DNA of 13,312 nucleotides from Actinomycetota bacterium (GCA_018882725.1 VERK01000037.1:1-13312); one strand, 5' to 3'. Numbered from the stretch's first letter, positions 1 through 7,968 are shown. A program made the numbers and translations. Notes: generated by a model from the letters alone, not told the origin.

Positions 1-1815
1 GTCGAGGCCTTGCTGATTCGTCTCCAACTCATGGGCCCTGATGGCAAGGTGCTCAGCGCCGATCAGTACAACCAGATGTTCACGATGCACGCCACCACGA
101 TGGTGTTCCTCTTCGTGATGCCGATGGTGTCGGCCTTCGCCAACTACTTCATTCCGCTGCAAATTGGCGCGCGTGACGTTGCCTTCCCGCGCATCAACGC
201 GTTCGGCTTCTGGTGCTGGCTCTTCGGTGGCATCTTCCTCAACACGTCGTGGTTCCTCGGTGGCGCGGCCGACGGCGGCTGGTTCATGTATGCCCCCAAC
301 TCGAGCACGTTGTTCTCGCCCAGCCACGGCGTCGACTTCTGGGTTCTCGGTCTGCAGATCACCGGTATCGCCTCGCTGACCGGCGCCATCAACCTCATCG
401 TGACCGTGCTCAACATGCGAGCACCCGGAATGAAGCTCATGCGCATGCCGATCTTCACCTGGATGGCGTTGGTCGTTCAGTTCTTGTTGCTGTTCGCCAT
501 GCCGGTCATCACAGTGGCCCTCTTCTTGCTGTCGTTCCAGCGCAGTTTCGATGCCACGTTCTTCGACGTGGCTTCTGGTGCCGACCCGCTTCTGTGGCAG
601 CACTTGTTCTGGATCTTCGGCCACCCCGAGGTGTACATCTTGATCTTGCCGTCCTTCGGCATCGTGTCCGAAGTGATCCCGGTGTTCTCGAAGAAGCCGT
701 TGTTCGGTTATCCGATCGTGGCGATGTCGGGTGCGGCCATCGGCTTCGTCGGATGGGGTGTGTGGGCTCACCACATGTTCGCGTCCGGCCTCGGTCCGGT
801 ATCGGTCGCCGTGTTCTCGATGGCCACCATGGCCATCGCCGTGCCGACCGGTGTGAAGATCGTCAACTGGGTCATGACCATGTGGGGTGGCAAGTTGCAG
901 TTCACCACGGCCATGCTCTTCGCCATCGGCTTGGTGGTGCAGTTCACCATCGGTGGTCTCTCGGGCGTGACCCACTCGGTCGCTCCGAGCGACACCCAGC
1001 AGACAGACACCTACTACATCGTCGCCCACTTCCACTACGTGCTGTTCGGTGGTGCGATCTTCGGATTGTTCGCTGGCTTCTATTACTGGTGGCCGAAGAT
1101 GTTCCGCAAGCAACTCAACGAGGGTGTGGGCAAGTGGAACTTCTGGCTCATGGTCGTTGGAATGAACATGACCTTCGGCCCCATGCACATCCTGGGCCTC
1201 CAGGGTCAGCCGCGCCGTATGCAGGTCTGGACCGAAGCTCGCGCGGGTGAAGGTTTCTTCAACCTCGGCTTCTGGAACATGATCGCGTCGATCGGTTCGC
1301 TCATCCTCGCCGTCGGTGTGCTGACGTTCATCATCAACATCGTGTACACCCACAAGTCGAAGCGCGTCCCCATCGCGCCGCTCGATCCGTGGGATGCTCG
1401 TTCTCTCGAGTGGATGACGTCGAACCCGCCGGCTGAACACAATTTCGATGCGATCCCGACGATCAACCACCTCGACGAGTTCTTCCACCGCAAGTACGCG
1501 GAAGATCCGACTACGCATTCCATTGCGCAGGTGGCGACGGCTGAAGAGGTGTTGGCCGATCTCAACTCGCGTCCCGACGAGCACATTCACATGCCGTCGC
1601 GCTCGTACTGGCCCATCTTGGTGGCCTTGGCGCTTCCGATCATCTGCTACGGCCTCATCTACAACCGCCTCCTGATGGCCGTGGGTGCCGCGTTCTTGTT
1701 GCTCACCATGTTCGGTTGGGCCATGGAACCGTCAACGGCGGCCGATGATGATTTCGATCCCCCGACACCTGGCGAAGGTGGCGGTCACACGAAGGAGTTG
1801 GCACCCCTTGGCTGA
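1..1815 (+). CDS. ctaD: Cytochrome c oxidase subunit I, caa3 type (5' end cut by window edge)
   Basis: Catalytic subunit of a haem-copper terminal oxidase: it reduces O2 to water in the cytoplasmic membrane and pumps protons. The reading frame is open from base 1, so the N-terminus lies outside; 604 codons are visible. Numbering from base 1, the low-spin haem ligand is His30 (FTMHATT), the CuB/Tyr motif HPEVY starts at His208, the CuB pair is His257-His258, the K-channel Lys lies in PTGVK, and HFHY (His343, His345) binds high-spin haem and CuB. HPEVY with Glu and Tyr marks a type A oxidase. After the conserved DPWDARSLEW segment come two extra membrane segments, near nucleotides 1600-1720, as in Bacillus caa3 CtaD (14 helices) rather than 12-helix enzymes. 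The stop overlaps ctaE by 8 bases. ctaC (subunit II) is expected just upstream. Family assignment is certain; the caa3 subtype is inferred from the C-terminal extension and gene order. Confidence 0.97.
   Translation, partial: VEALLIRLQLMGPDGKVLSADQYNQMFTMHATTMVFLFVMPMVSAFANYFIPLQIGARDVAFPRINAFGFWCWLFGGIFLNTSWFLGGAADGGWFMYAPNSSTLFSPSHGVDFWVLGLQITGIASLTGAINLIVTVLNMRAPGMKLMRMPIFTWMALVVQFLLLFAMPVITVALFLLSFQRSFDATFFDVASGADPLLWQHLFWIFGHPEVYILILPSFGIVSEVIPVFSKKPLFGYPIVAMSGAAIGFVGWGVWAHHMFASGLGPVSVAVFSMATMAIAVPTGVKIVNWVMTMWGGKLQFTTAMLFAIGLVVQFTIGGLSGVTHSVAPSDTQQTDTYYIVAHFHYVLFGGAIFGLFAGFYYWWPKMFRKQLNEGVGKWNFWLMVVGMNMTFGPMHILGLQGQPRRMQVWTEARAGEGFFNLGFWNMIASIGSLILAVGVLTFIINIVYTHKSKRVPIAPLDPWDARSLEWMTSNPPAEHNFDAIPTINHLDEFFHRKYAEDPTTHSIAQVATAEEVLADLNSRPDEHIHMPSRSYWPILVALALPIICYGLIYNRLLMAVGAAFLLLTMFGWAMEPSTAADDDFDPPTPGEGGGHTKELAPLG
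1791..1797 (+). promoter_or_regulatory. Ribosome binding site that fixes the TTG start of ctaE
   Basis: GAAGGAG lies 10 bases before TTG at 1808 and inside the last codons of ctaD. No ATG or GTG is available nearby in the ctaE frame before the conserved first helix, so this site supports TTG 1808 as the start and translational coupling to ctaD. Confidence 0.7.
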
Positions 1816-2395
1816 CACCGCTGTTGCCCACCACACCACAACGGGCTTGTCCAACAACAAGCTCGGAATGTGGTTGTTCCTCGGATCCGAGTGCCTGCTG
1901 TTCGGTGGACTCATCTCCACCTACATGCTGTACCGCGGTCGTACTAACGCGGGTCCGCAGCCCGATCAGATTTACGACATCCCGTTCACGTCGGTGAGTT
2001 CGTTCGTTCTTCTGATGAGTTCGCTCACCATGGTGCTGGCGGTGTCGGCGGCCAACCGCAAGGACGACCGCAACACCAATCTGTGGCTCACCGTCACCGC
2101 CATTCTTGGCGCGACCTTCGTGGGTGGTCAGGTGTACGAATTCACCGCGTTCTACCGCGAAGGACTGGGCTTCACCACCAGCCTGTTCGGATCGAGTTTC
2201 TACACGCTCACCGGTTTCCACGGTGTGCACGTGACCGTGGGAATCATCATGCTGATGGCTCTCGTTGGCATGGTGCGCCGCAATCGCATCCCGGGCAGCA
2301 AAGCCGAGACGGTCGAACTGGTCGGTTTGTACTGGCACTTCGTCGACATCATCTGGATCGTGATCTTCACGCTCGTCTACCTGATTCCGTCCTGA
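1808..2395 (+). CDS. ctaE: Cytochrome c oxidase subunit III
   Basis: Integral membrane subunit III of the haem-copper oxidase, binding subunit I and stabilising its proton uptake. The product is 195 residues, normal for the short five-helix bacterial form. Visible hallmarks are KLGMWLFLGSECLLFGG with the conserved membrane Glu in the first helix, GFHGVHV in the middle, and LYWHFVDIIW near the C-terminus. I chose TTG at 1808 because a GAAGGAG sits 10 bases upstream and because translation further upstream runs through ctaD in another frame. The 8-base overlap with ctaD and the 16-base gap to ctaF indicate one transcript. Confidence 0.95.
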   Translation: MADTAVAHHTTTGLSNNKLGMWLFLGSECLLFGGLISTYMLYRGRTNAGPQPDQIYDIPFTSVSSFVLLMSSLTMVLAVSAANRKDDRNTNLWLTVTAILGATFVGGQVYEFTAFYREGLGFTTSLFGSSFYTLTGFHGVHVTVGIIMLMALVGMVRRNRIPGSKAETVELVGLYWHFVDIIWIVIFTLVYLIPS

Positions 2396-2411
2396 CCTCC
2401 AAGGAACCATT

Positions 2412-2747
2412 ATGAGCACCGCTACCGAACAGCACACCGGTCACGACGATCACGCACACGAGGAGAGCCACGGCGCCTCCGACAAGCAGTACGTGATCAT
2501 CGCGCTCATCCTGGCTGCGCTCACCGCCATCGAGGTGTCGACGTACTACATCGACTTCGGCCCGCTGTTCATGCCCACGTTGTTCGTGCTCATGATCGTG
2601 AAGTTCGTGATCGTGGTGTCGTACTTCATGCACTTGAAGTTCGACAACAAGCTGTTCAGCTACCTGTTCTATACGGGCTTGATCCTCGCCATTCTCGTGT
2701 ATTGCGGCGCGTTGGCGACCTTCAAGTTCTTCCTGCAGAAGGGCTGA
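2412..2747 (+). CDS. ctaF: Cytochrome c oxidase subunit IV (small, His-rich N-terminus)
   Basis: A 111-residue protein of the prokaryotic cytochrome c oxidase subunit IV family (COX4_pro-like), a small accessory subunit of caa3 and bo3 oxidases thought to help assemble or stabilise the CuB site of subunit I. It has three predicted membrane segments (about residues 27-47, 53-73 and 83-107). The first 25 residues are hydrophilic and carry five His (QHTGHDDHAHEESH), possibly a weak metal-binding tail; that role is my inference. ATG at 2412 follows AAGGA at about 2400-2404. Position between ctaE and ctaG matches Bacillus ctaF. Confidence 0.9.
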   Translation: MSTATEQHTGHDDHAHEESHGASDKQYVIIALILAALTAIEVSTYYIDFGPLFMPTLFVLMIVKFVIVVSYFMHLKFDNKLFSYLFYTGLILAILVYCGALATFKFFLQKG

Positions 2748-2749
2748 TC

Positions 2750-3643
2750 GTGCTCGCAGCCACGGCGGTCGATCCGTGGCGCTTCCAGTTCCACGTCGAG
2801 GTGTGGCTACTGGTCGCGTTCCTCGTGGGCTCGTACGTGTACGCGATGCGGGTTCTCGGACCTCGCGCGGTCGAGCCCGGGCAGGTGGTGGTCACCGCCA
2901 AGCAGAAGGCTGCGTTCGTCGGAGGCGTTGTGGTTCTCTGGCTCGGCTCTGACTGGCCGATGCACGACATCGCCGAGGAGTACCTCTACTCGGTGCACAT
3001 GTTCCAGCACATGGCCCTCACCTACTTCATGCCGCCCTTGGTGGTCTTGGCCACGCCCGAGTGGTTCGTACGAACGCTCATTGGAGACGGTCGCGTGTAC
3101 AAGTTCGTCCGGTTCATGGCCCATCCGGTGCGAGCTGCCTTCTTCTTCAACGTGGCCGTGATGGTGAGCCACGTTCCTGGTGTGGTGAACGCGTCGGTCT
3201 CCAACGGCCCACTCCACTACAGCGTGCATGTGTTCTTGGTTCTGTCATCCATCCTCATGTGGTTGCCGGTGGTCGGACCGTTCCCCGAGTTCCAGATCTC
3301 GCCCATGGGCAAAATGATCTACCTCTTCATGAACAGCGTGGTGGCCACGGTTCCAGCGGGATGGCTCACGTTCGCCGAGGGTGTCGTCTACAAGCACTAC
3401 AACATTCCGTGGCGCGTGTGGGGATTGTCGGTCACCGACGATCAGCAGATCGCCGGAGCCATCATGAAGATCGGTGGTGCGGCGTTCTTGTGGACCATCA
3501 TCATCGTGATGTTCGTCAATCGTTTCGTGAAGACATTCAGAACCGAGAACGAATCGTCGTACGTGCGTCAGCCGCTCACGACAGCCGACATCGAGAAGGC
3601 TTTCGCGGAAACGCCTCCGGCCCGCGAACCCGAGCCGCGCTGA
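2750..3643 (+). CDS. ctaG: Cytochrome c oxidase assembly protein, Caa3_CtaG family
   Basis: A polytopic membrane protein of 297 residues of the Caa3_CtaG family, required for making active caa3 oxidase in Bacillus and implicated in copper delivery or CuB assembly. Family signatures visible are SDWPMHDIAEEYLYSVHM followed by FQHM (the HMxQH motif), a PPLVVLATPEW segment, and HYSVHVFLVLSSILMWLPV with GPFPE. About seven hydrophobic segments are present; the last 30 residues are hydrophilic. GTG at 2750 is preferred: AGAAGGG ends 6 bases upstream, and earlier in-frame codons lie inside ctaF. It starts 2 bases after the ctaF stop, so the two are probably translationally coupled. It should not be confused with the unrelated Cox11-type CtaG of proteobacteria. 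Confidence 0.92.
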   Translation: MLAATAVDPWRFQFHVEVWLLVAFLVGSYVYAMRVLGPRAVEPGQVVVTAKQKAAFVGGVVVLWLGSDWPMHDIAEEYLYSVHMFQHMALTYFMPPLVVLATPEWFVRTLIGDGRVYKFVRFMAHPVRAAFFFNVAVMVSHVPGVVNASVSNGPLHYSVHVFLVLSSILMWLPVVGPFPEFQISPMGKMIYLFMNSVVATVPAGWLTFAEGVVYKHYNIPWRVWGLSVTDDQQIAGAIMKIGGAAFLWTIIIVMFVNRFVKTFRTENESSYVRQPLTTADIEKAFAETPPAREPEPR

Positions 3644-4372
3644 CTATTCCCAGCGGAAGGTGAGGGCGGCCGCCACGGGCGCTGCTATCGCCCACGCGCC
3701 GAGCACGATCCACGACGTGTCGGGCTGTGAACCTGCCCCGACCAGTGCATCGCGCAACACGTCGGCCAGTGCACCCGACGGTAAGAACTTGGCCACCGCT
3801 TCGAGTCCTCCCGGGAGCTCATCGAACGGAACGACCATTCCGCCCAAGAGCAACAACACGATGTACAAACCGTTCTGAGCAGCCAGATTGACCTCGGCGC
3901 GCAAGCGCCCAGCGATGAACAAACCGAGCCCGGCGAAGGCGATGGTTCCGGCGCCGACCGCTCCGAGTGCCAGGAGCCAGCGCGCATCGTCGGCGTTCCA
4001 GTCGAGGGCGAGCGCGATCGGAACGAGAAGAGCCAATTGAACGACTTCGACCACCATCACGGTGAGCGTCTTGGCGACGAGCCAGCGCGGTCGACCGAGT
4101 GGTGTCACCCCGAGGCGCTTCAACACCTTGTAGTTGCGTTCGAAGCCGGTGGCGATGCCGAGGCTCACCATCGAGGTGCTCATGATCGCGAGAGCCACCA
4201 CACCAGGCGTGAGGAAGTCCATGTGATCGTCGAGATCGGAGGGCAGGACATCGGTGAGCCCGAAGAACACCAACACCAAGACCGGGATGATGATCGTGAG
4301 AAGTAGTTGCTCGCCGTTGCGCACCAGGATGCGCAGCTCGGCCCCCAGTTGCGCGCGCAAGGGGCCGCTCAC
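3644..4372 (-). CDS. ABC-2 type transporter permease
   Basis: Membrane half of an ATP-driven exporter, 242 residues with about six hydrophobic segments, DrrB/ABC-2 like. Recognisable features are a first membrane segment after RNGEQLLL, the FLTPGVVALAIMSTSM segment, the cytosolic RNYKVLKRLGVTPLGRPRW loop that contacts the ATPase, and the GGMVVPFDELP turn typical of the family. GTG at 4372 is chosen because GGAGG lies 6 bases upstream and the start overlaps the ATPase stop (GTGA). A longer open frame upstream reads into the ATPase gene and is rejected. Substrate is unknown. A similar ATPase/permease pair is linked to cta genes in mycobacteria (Rv1457c/Rv1458c beside ctaA and ctaB), so a link with oxidase or haem biogenesis is possible but is inference. 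The stop directly abuts that of ctaG. Confidence 0.88.
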   Translation of the reverse strand: MSGPLRAQLGAELRILVRNGEQLLLTIIIPVLVLVFFGLTDVLPSDLDDHMDFLTPGVVALAIMSTSMVSLGIATGFERNYKVLKRLGVTPLGRPRWLVAKTLTVMVVEVVQLALLVPIALALDWNADDARWLLALGAVGAGTIAFAGLGLFIAGRLRAEVNLAAQNGLYIVLLLLGGMVVPFDELPGGLEAVAKFLPSGALADVLRDALVGAGSQPDTSWIVLGAWAIAAPVAAALTFRWE

Positions 4373-5349
4373 GGCTCGCCTCCGGTGAGCTTCTTGAACA
4401 CGTCCTCGAGGCTGGCCACACCCGCGCGCAGTTCGATCACATCGATGCCGTGCTCGCTCAACCATACGGCCAGCGCGGCGACCAGACCTTGTGGTGCATC
4501 TTCGATCGTGTAGTGGCCGGGTTCGACCTCGTGCAGCCAGTCGGCGATGGACGCGGGCATGTCGGGGAGCGGAAGCGGGCGAATCGTGCGGAGCCGGACC
4601 GCCTGACGCGCTTTTCGCACATCGTCGAGAGTCCCCTCGACCAGGACCTTGCCACGATCGAAGATCACCACGCGGTCGGCGATGCGTTCGGCTTCGTCGA
4701 GTTCATGAGTGGCGAGGATGACGCCACAGCCCCGCTCGGTGAGCGAGCGGATGATCGATCGAATGGTGTCGCGACCGTTCACGTCGACACCGCTGGTGGG
4801 TTCGTCGAGAAACACCACGTCGGGTCGCGACGTGAGTGCCAGAGCGAGCGAGAGCCGTTGCTTCTCGCCGCCGCTCAGCCGCCGCCACGGTGTGCGTCGG
4901 CGATCGGTGAGGCCGACCAAGTCGAGGAGTTCGTCGGGTGACGACGTGGCCGAACCCGAATGGATACCGCAGTACTGGCGCACCGTGTCGATGGGCCGGG
5001 CTGAGGGATAGATGCCACCTTCTTGCAACATCACACCCACACGGCGATGCAGTGCGGCACGGTCGGCTCGTGAGCCGGCCGGGTCGAGACCGAGGACGCG
5101 CACCGTCCCGGTGGTACGTCGACGGAGTCCTTCGCAGACCTCGATGGTGCTCGTCTTGCCGGCACCGTTGGGGCCGAGAACCGCCGTGACCTGTCCGGCC
5201 CGGGCCGTGAACGACACTCCGTCAACAGCGGTGACGGCTCGATCGCCTCGGCCGTAGCGCACGACGAGTCCGTCGACTTCGACCACGTTCTCGATGTCTT
5301 TCGACGCGAGTCGCGTACCGCGGAAACTCGGGGAGACGTCGGTGGTCAT
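4369..5349 (-). CDS. ABC transporter ATP-binding protein
   Basis: Nucleotide-binding half of the exporter formed with the downstream permease. It has 326 residues; the ATPase core runs from about residue 23 to 245. All motifs are intact: Walker A GPNGAGKT, Q-loop MLQEGG, signature LSGGEKQR, Walker B VVFLDEPTSG with the catalytic Glu, and H-loop ATHELDEA. A C-terminal extension of about 80 residues ends in SLEDVFKKLTGGEP, the usual end of DrrA/CcmA-like ATPases. ATG at 5349 has no convincing Shine-Dalgarno sequence but has a TAATGT hexamer 7 bases upstream, consistent with leaderless expression. It is divergent from serS across 68 bases and overlaps the permease by 4 bases. Confidence 0.93.
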   Translation of the reverse strand: MTTDVSPSFRGTRLASKDIENVVEVDGLVVRYGRGDRAVTAVDGVSFTARAGQVTAVLGPNGAGKTSTIEVCEGLRRRTTGTVRVLGLDPAGSRADRAALHRRVGVMLQEGGIYPSARPIDTVRQYCGIHSGSATSSPDELLDLVGLTDRRRTPWRRLSGGEKQRLSLALALTSRPDVVFLDEPTSGVDVNGRDTIRSIIRSLTERGCGVILATHELDEAERIADRVVIFDRGKVLVEGTLDDVRKARQAVRLRTIRPLPLPDMPASIADWLHEVEPGHYTIEDAPQGLVAALAVWLSEHGIDVIELRAGVASLEDVFKKLTGGEP

Positions 5350-5356
5350 CGCTTCG

Positions 5357-5362
5357 ACATTA
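5357..5362 (-). promoter_or_regulatory. Putative -10 element of the ABC exporter operon
   Basis: On the minus strand TAATGT (TANNNT) ends 7 bases before the ATG of the ATPase, the spacing expected if transcription begins at the start codon. No good -35 hexamer is visible. Prediction from pattern only. Confidence 0.45.
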
Positions 5363-5402
5363 GTGGCGGCGTATTGACGAAGGGTCGGCTGAGAGGGTCG
5401 GG

Positions 5403-5408
5403 TAGCCT
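5403..5408 (+). promoter_or_regulatory. Putative -10 element of serS-pdxH
   Basis: TAGCCT lies 9 bases before the GTG of serS, and no Shine-Dalgarno sequence precedes that GTG. The same hexamer occurs upstream of tlpA at 9464-9469. A TTGACG at 5374-5379 is 23 bases away, too far for a standard -35. Confidence 0.45.
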
Positions 5409-5417
5409 CCTGTCTCT

Positions 5418-6707
5418 GTGATCGACGTCCGACTGTTCCGCAATGACGCCGACCGAGTTCGTGCGGCGCTGGCCCGTCGTGGCAAGCCCGACATCATCGA
5501 ACAACTCGATCGTGCGATTGCTCTCGACGTGCGGGCGCGTGAGATCTCGACCGAACGCGACAACATTCGGGCCAAGGTCAACGAACTGTCGAAGAAGGTG
5601 GGCCAGGCCCGTCGCGATGGCGATTCAGCGGCGGCCGACGAGGCTCAGGCGGCCAGCCGGGCGCTCGGTGACGACGAAACACGCTTGGCCGCTCAGGCCG
5701 ACGAGGTCCACGAGCAGCTTCGCGAGGTGCTGTTGCGCATCCCCAATCTGCCGCATCCTGATGCCCCCGATGGCGCCGGTGATCACGACAATCCACTCGT
5801 GAAGGGCCCCCTACAGATGCCGGCCGAGTTCGCGGCCCATCAGCGAGTTCCGCACTGGGACGCCGCGGCCGAGCTCGGAATTCTCGACAACGATCGCGCC
5901 ACCAAGATCGCGGCGTCGATGTTCACGATGCAGCGGGGTGCCGGTGCGGCGCTGGCCCGAGCGCTGTGTCAGTTGGCGCTCGACCGTAATGCCGATGCGT
6001 TCGAAGAAGTTCGTCCGCCCACCATGGTGAGCACGGCCACTCTCACGGCCACCGGCCACCTGCCCAAGTTCGCCGACGATGCGTACGCGATCGAGCGCGA
6101 CGGGTTGTGGATGATTCCCACCGCCGAGGTGCCGCTCACGTCGATGTACGCCGGGGAGATTCTCGACGAAGCCCAGATGCCGCTGCGTCTCATGGCGTAC
6201 ACGCCGTGTTATCGACGCGAAGCCGGCTCGGCTGGTCGCGACACTCGCGGCATGCTCCGTTCGCACGAGTTCGACAAGGTGGAAATCTTGGCCTTGGCCA
6301 CACCCGAACAGGCGCCGGCGTTGCTGCACGAGTTGGTCGAGCGAGCCGAGAAGACCATCGCATCGCTTGAACTGCCGTACCGCATCATCGAGATCTGCAC
6401 TGGCGACATGGGCCAGAGTCATCACCGCAGCTTCGACATCGAGGTGTACGCACCCGGATGCGACAGTTGGCTCGAGGTGTCGTCGGTGAGTTGGTTCAGC
6501 GATTATCAGGCGCGACGCGCCGACATTCGATTCCGTCGCACTGGCCAGAAGGGCACCGAGTTCGCCAACACGCTCAACGGTTCAGCTCTGGCCGTGCCGC
6601 GTGTGTGGGCGGCCATCGTCGAGAATCATCGTCAGGCCGATGGCAGCGTGGTCATTCCGGCTGCACTGCGCCCGTACATGCGCGGCCTCGAGCGCATCGC
6701 CCCCTGA
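5418..6707 (+). CDS. serS: Serine--tRNA ligase
   Basis: Cytosolic class II aminoacyl-tRNA synthetase that charges tRNA-Ser (and tRNA-Sec where present) with serine, using ATP. It has 429 residues, the normal length. The N-terminal tRNA-binding coiled coil spans about residues 1-105, starting with the canonical IDVRLFRND and with heptad-like, charged helices. The catalytic core follows: motif 1 around EEVRPPTMVS (196-205), TAEVPLT (235-241) for serine/ATP binding, motif 2 from YRREAGSAGRDTRG to HEFDKVE (265-289), and motif 3 in LNGSALAVPRVWAAIVENH (386-404). GTG at 5418 gives the usual N-terminus and has a -10-like TAGCCT but no Shine-Dalgarno sequence. pdxH begins one base after the stop, so the two are probably co-transcribed. 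Confidence 0.97.
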   Translation: MIDVRLFRNDADRVRAALARRGKPDIIEQLDRAIALDVRAREISTERDNIRAKVNELSKKVGQARRDGDSAAADEAQAASRALGDDETRLAAQADEVHEQLREVLLRIPNLPHPDAPDGAGDHDNPLVKGPLQMPAEFAAHQRVPHWDAAAELGILDNDRATKIAASMFTMQRGAGAALARALCQLALDRNADAFEEVRPPTMVSTATLTATGHLPKFADDAYAIERDGLWMIPTAEVPLTSMYAGEILDEAQMPLRLMAYTPCYRREAGSAGRDTRGMLRSHEFDKVEILALATPEQAPALLHELVERAEKTIASLELPYRIIEICTGDMGQSHHRSFDIEVYAPGCDSWLEVSSVSWFSDYQARRADIRFRRTGQKGTEFANTLNGSALAVPRVWAAIVENHRQADGSVVIPAALRPYMRGLERIAP

Positions 6708-6708
6708 C

Positions 6709-7350
6709 ATGAACGCACGCCGCGACGATCACGTACGCGAGCGACGGGTGCAGTACGAGACGGCTGGGCTCGAGCGATCCGATCTCGATGCATCGCCGGT
6801 ACAGCAGTGGCATCGGTGGTACGACGCGGCGGTCGAAGCCGATCTTCCCGAACCGAACGCCATGGTGTTGAGCACGATCGGAACCGACGGAGTTCCCGAT
6901 TCGCGAGTGGTACTGGCTCGTGGAGTGGACGAACGTGGCATCGCGTTCTTCGGCAATTACACGAGCGCCAAGGGTCGCGAACTCGATGGAGTGGGCGCGG
7001 CGAGCGTGGTGTTCCCATGGCTGGCGCTGCATCGGCAGGTGCGGGTGCGCGGACGTGTGGAGCAGTTGCCGAGTGCCGAGAGCGACCAGTACTTCGCGTC
7101 GCGACCGCGTGAGAGCCAGATCGGTGCGTGGGCCTCGCCGCAGAGCGAGCCGATCGCTGATCGGGCCGAGTTGGAGCAACGCGTGGCTGAGATCGCGGCG
7201 CGCTTTCCGGGGGACGTACCGCGCCCCGAGTTCTGGGGTGGTTGGCGGTTGGTGCCCGAGTCGTGGGAGTTCTGGCAGGGACGACCGAGTCGGCTGCACG
7301 ACCGCTTCGTGTACTCACGAGACGGTTCCATCACCCGCCTCGCCCCGTGA
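6709..7350 (+). CDS. pdxH: Pyridoxamine 5'-phosphate oxidase
   Basis: FMN-dependent enzyme that oxidises pyridoxine or pyridoxamine 5'-phosphate to pyridoxal 5'-phosphate, the last step of vitamin B6 biosynthesis and salvage; it acts as a cytosolic homodimer. The 213-residue product matches the classical PdxH length. Visible motifs are EPNAMVLST (48-56), SRVVLARG (65-72), NYTSAKG (83-89, FMN phosphate contact), HRQVRVRG (108-115), SRPRESQIGAWAS (131-143), PRPEFWGGWR (171-180), EFWQGRPSRLHDR (187-199) and the typical RLAP end. ATG at 6709 comes one base after the serS stop. A longer open frame upstream overlaps serS and is not expected to be used. The stop abuts the stop of the next gene on the opposite strand, giving the palindrome TGATCA. 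Confidence 0.95.
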   Translation: MNARRDDHVRERRVQYETAGLERSDLDASPVQQWHRWYDAAVEADLPEPNAMVLSTIGTDGVPDSRVVLARGVDERGIAFFGNYTSAKGRELDGVGAASVVFPWLALHRQVRVRGRVEQLPSAESDQYFASRPRESQIGAWASPQSEPIADRAELEQRVAEIAARFPGDVPRPEFWGGWRLVPESWEFWQGRPSRLHDRFVYSRDGSITRLAP

Positions 7351-7968
7351 TCAGGGAATCCAGGTGGATGCGGCCAACGCCAGGGCCGACACCAACGATT
7401 CGGTGTGTGGAGTGAGACCGGGGCCTTCCCAGTCCCACCACAACGGACTCGACCCGCGTACTCGCGGCGGAAGTTCGATCTGCACACCCGCGTGAGGTGG
7501 CAAGTTCACCGGATTACGGGGATGCATCCCGCGGAGATCTTTCGGAATGCGCTCGATATCGGTGACGATGTCGTAGGCGGGGAGATGATCACGGAGGTGT
7601 TGACCCACGTGTTCGGCCAAGTCGCGATGTCGGCCACCCACCAACAACGACGAGAAGAAACCCCAGCGTCCGAAGCCGTGAATGGTGATCACGCAATGCA
7701 CGTGATCGAAGAACGATCGGAGCTGGTCGGAATGCTCGGGTGACACCTCGATCGACGGAATGTGGCGTTCCATTCCGGTGGGTTGATGAACCCCGTAGTA
7801 ACTCACCCCGGCTCGCTCGGCCGCGGCCTGGGCGATCACCTCGGTCATTTCCTCCAGCCCGCCACCGTGGTACGCCATGAAGCCCAAGCGGTGGTCGCGA
7901 TCGTGTCCGCGTAGGACGCAGACCTCCTCCACCTCGGGATGGTCGAGAAGTTCGCGAAAGGCCGACAT
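7351..7968 (-). CDS. Poly-gamma-glutamate-hydrolase-like protein (PGA_hydro/DUF867 type)
   Basis: A 205-residue cytosolic-looking protein without signal peptide or membrane segment. The pattern fits the zinc-dependent poly-gamma-glutamate hydrolase family first described from Bacillus phage (carboxypeptidase-like fold): HGGGLE (His34, Glu39) with Glu43, ITIHG (His97), VGG at 110-112, a HPRNPVN segment near 149-155, and GVQIELPPRVR at 161-171. In the family, HGGxxE and the later His bind zinc. ATG at 7968 is chosen because GAGG lies 6 bases upstream; the start is one base after the ccdA stop, and the longer open frame reads back into ccdA. The actual substrate is unknown: poly-gamma-glutamate is only one possibility, and other gamma-linked or amide substrates are conceivable. 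It is the last gene of a tlpA-ccdA operon, an unusual partner. Confidence 0.65.
   Translation of the reverse strand: MSAFRELLDHPEVEEVCVLRGHDRDHRLGFMAYHGGGLEEMTEVIAQAAAERAGVSYYGVHQPTGMERHIPSIEVSPEHSDQLRSFFDHVHCVITIHGFGRWGFFSSLLVGGRHRDLAEHVGQHLRDHLPAYDIVTDIERIPKDLRGMHPRNPVNLPPHAGVQIELPPRVRGSSPLWWDWEGPGLTPHTESLVSALALAASTWIP

Noticed and set aside
213..1250. Long open frame (345 codons) on the + strand inside ctaD
   Set aside because: It is a frame shadow of ctaD: Arg/His-rich, low-complexity translation with no recognisable domain, fully inside a conserved gene.
1703..2437. 244-codon minus-strand frame opposite ctaD/ctaE
   Set aside because: Antisense of conserved oxidase genes, with the His/Arg/Glu-rich composition produced by reading high-GC codons in reverse; no ribosome binding site or domain.
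5374..5379. TTGACG as the -35 box for serS
   Set aside because: Separated by 23 bases from the TAGCCT -10 candidate, outside the usual 16-19 base range.
6632..7318. Two long minus-strand frames opposite pdxH
   Set aside because: Composition is Arg/Pro/Ser-rich and they lie opposite a complete, well conserved pdxH; no independent support.
7351..7968. Initial idea that this protein belongs to the PAC2 (proteasome assembly chaperone-like) family
   Set aside because: HGGGLE, ITIHG and GVQIEL motifs fit a zinc-type poly-gamma-glutamate hydrolase much better.
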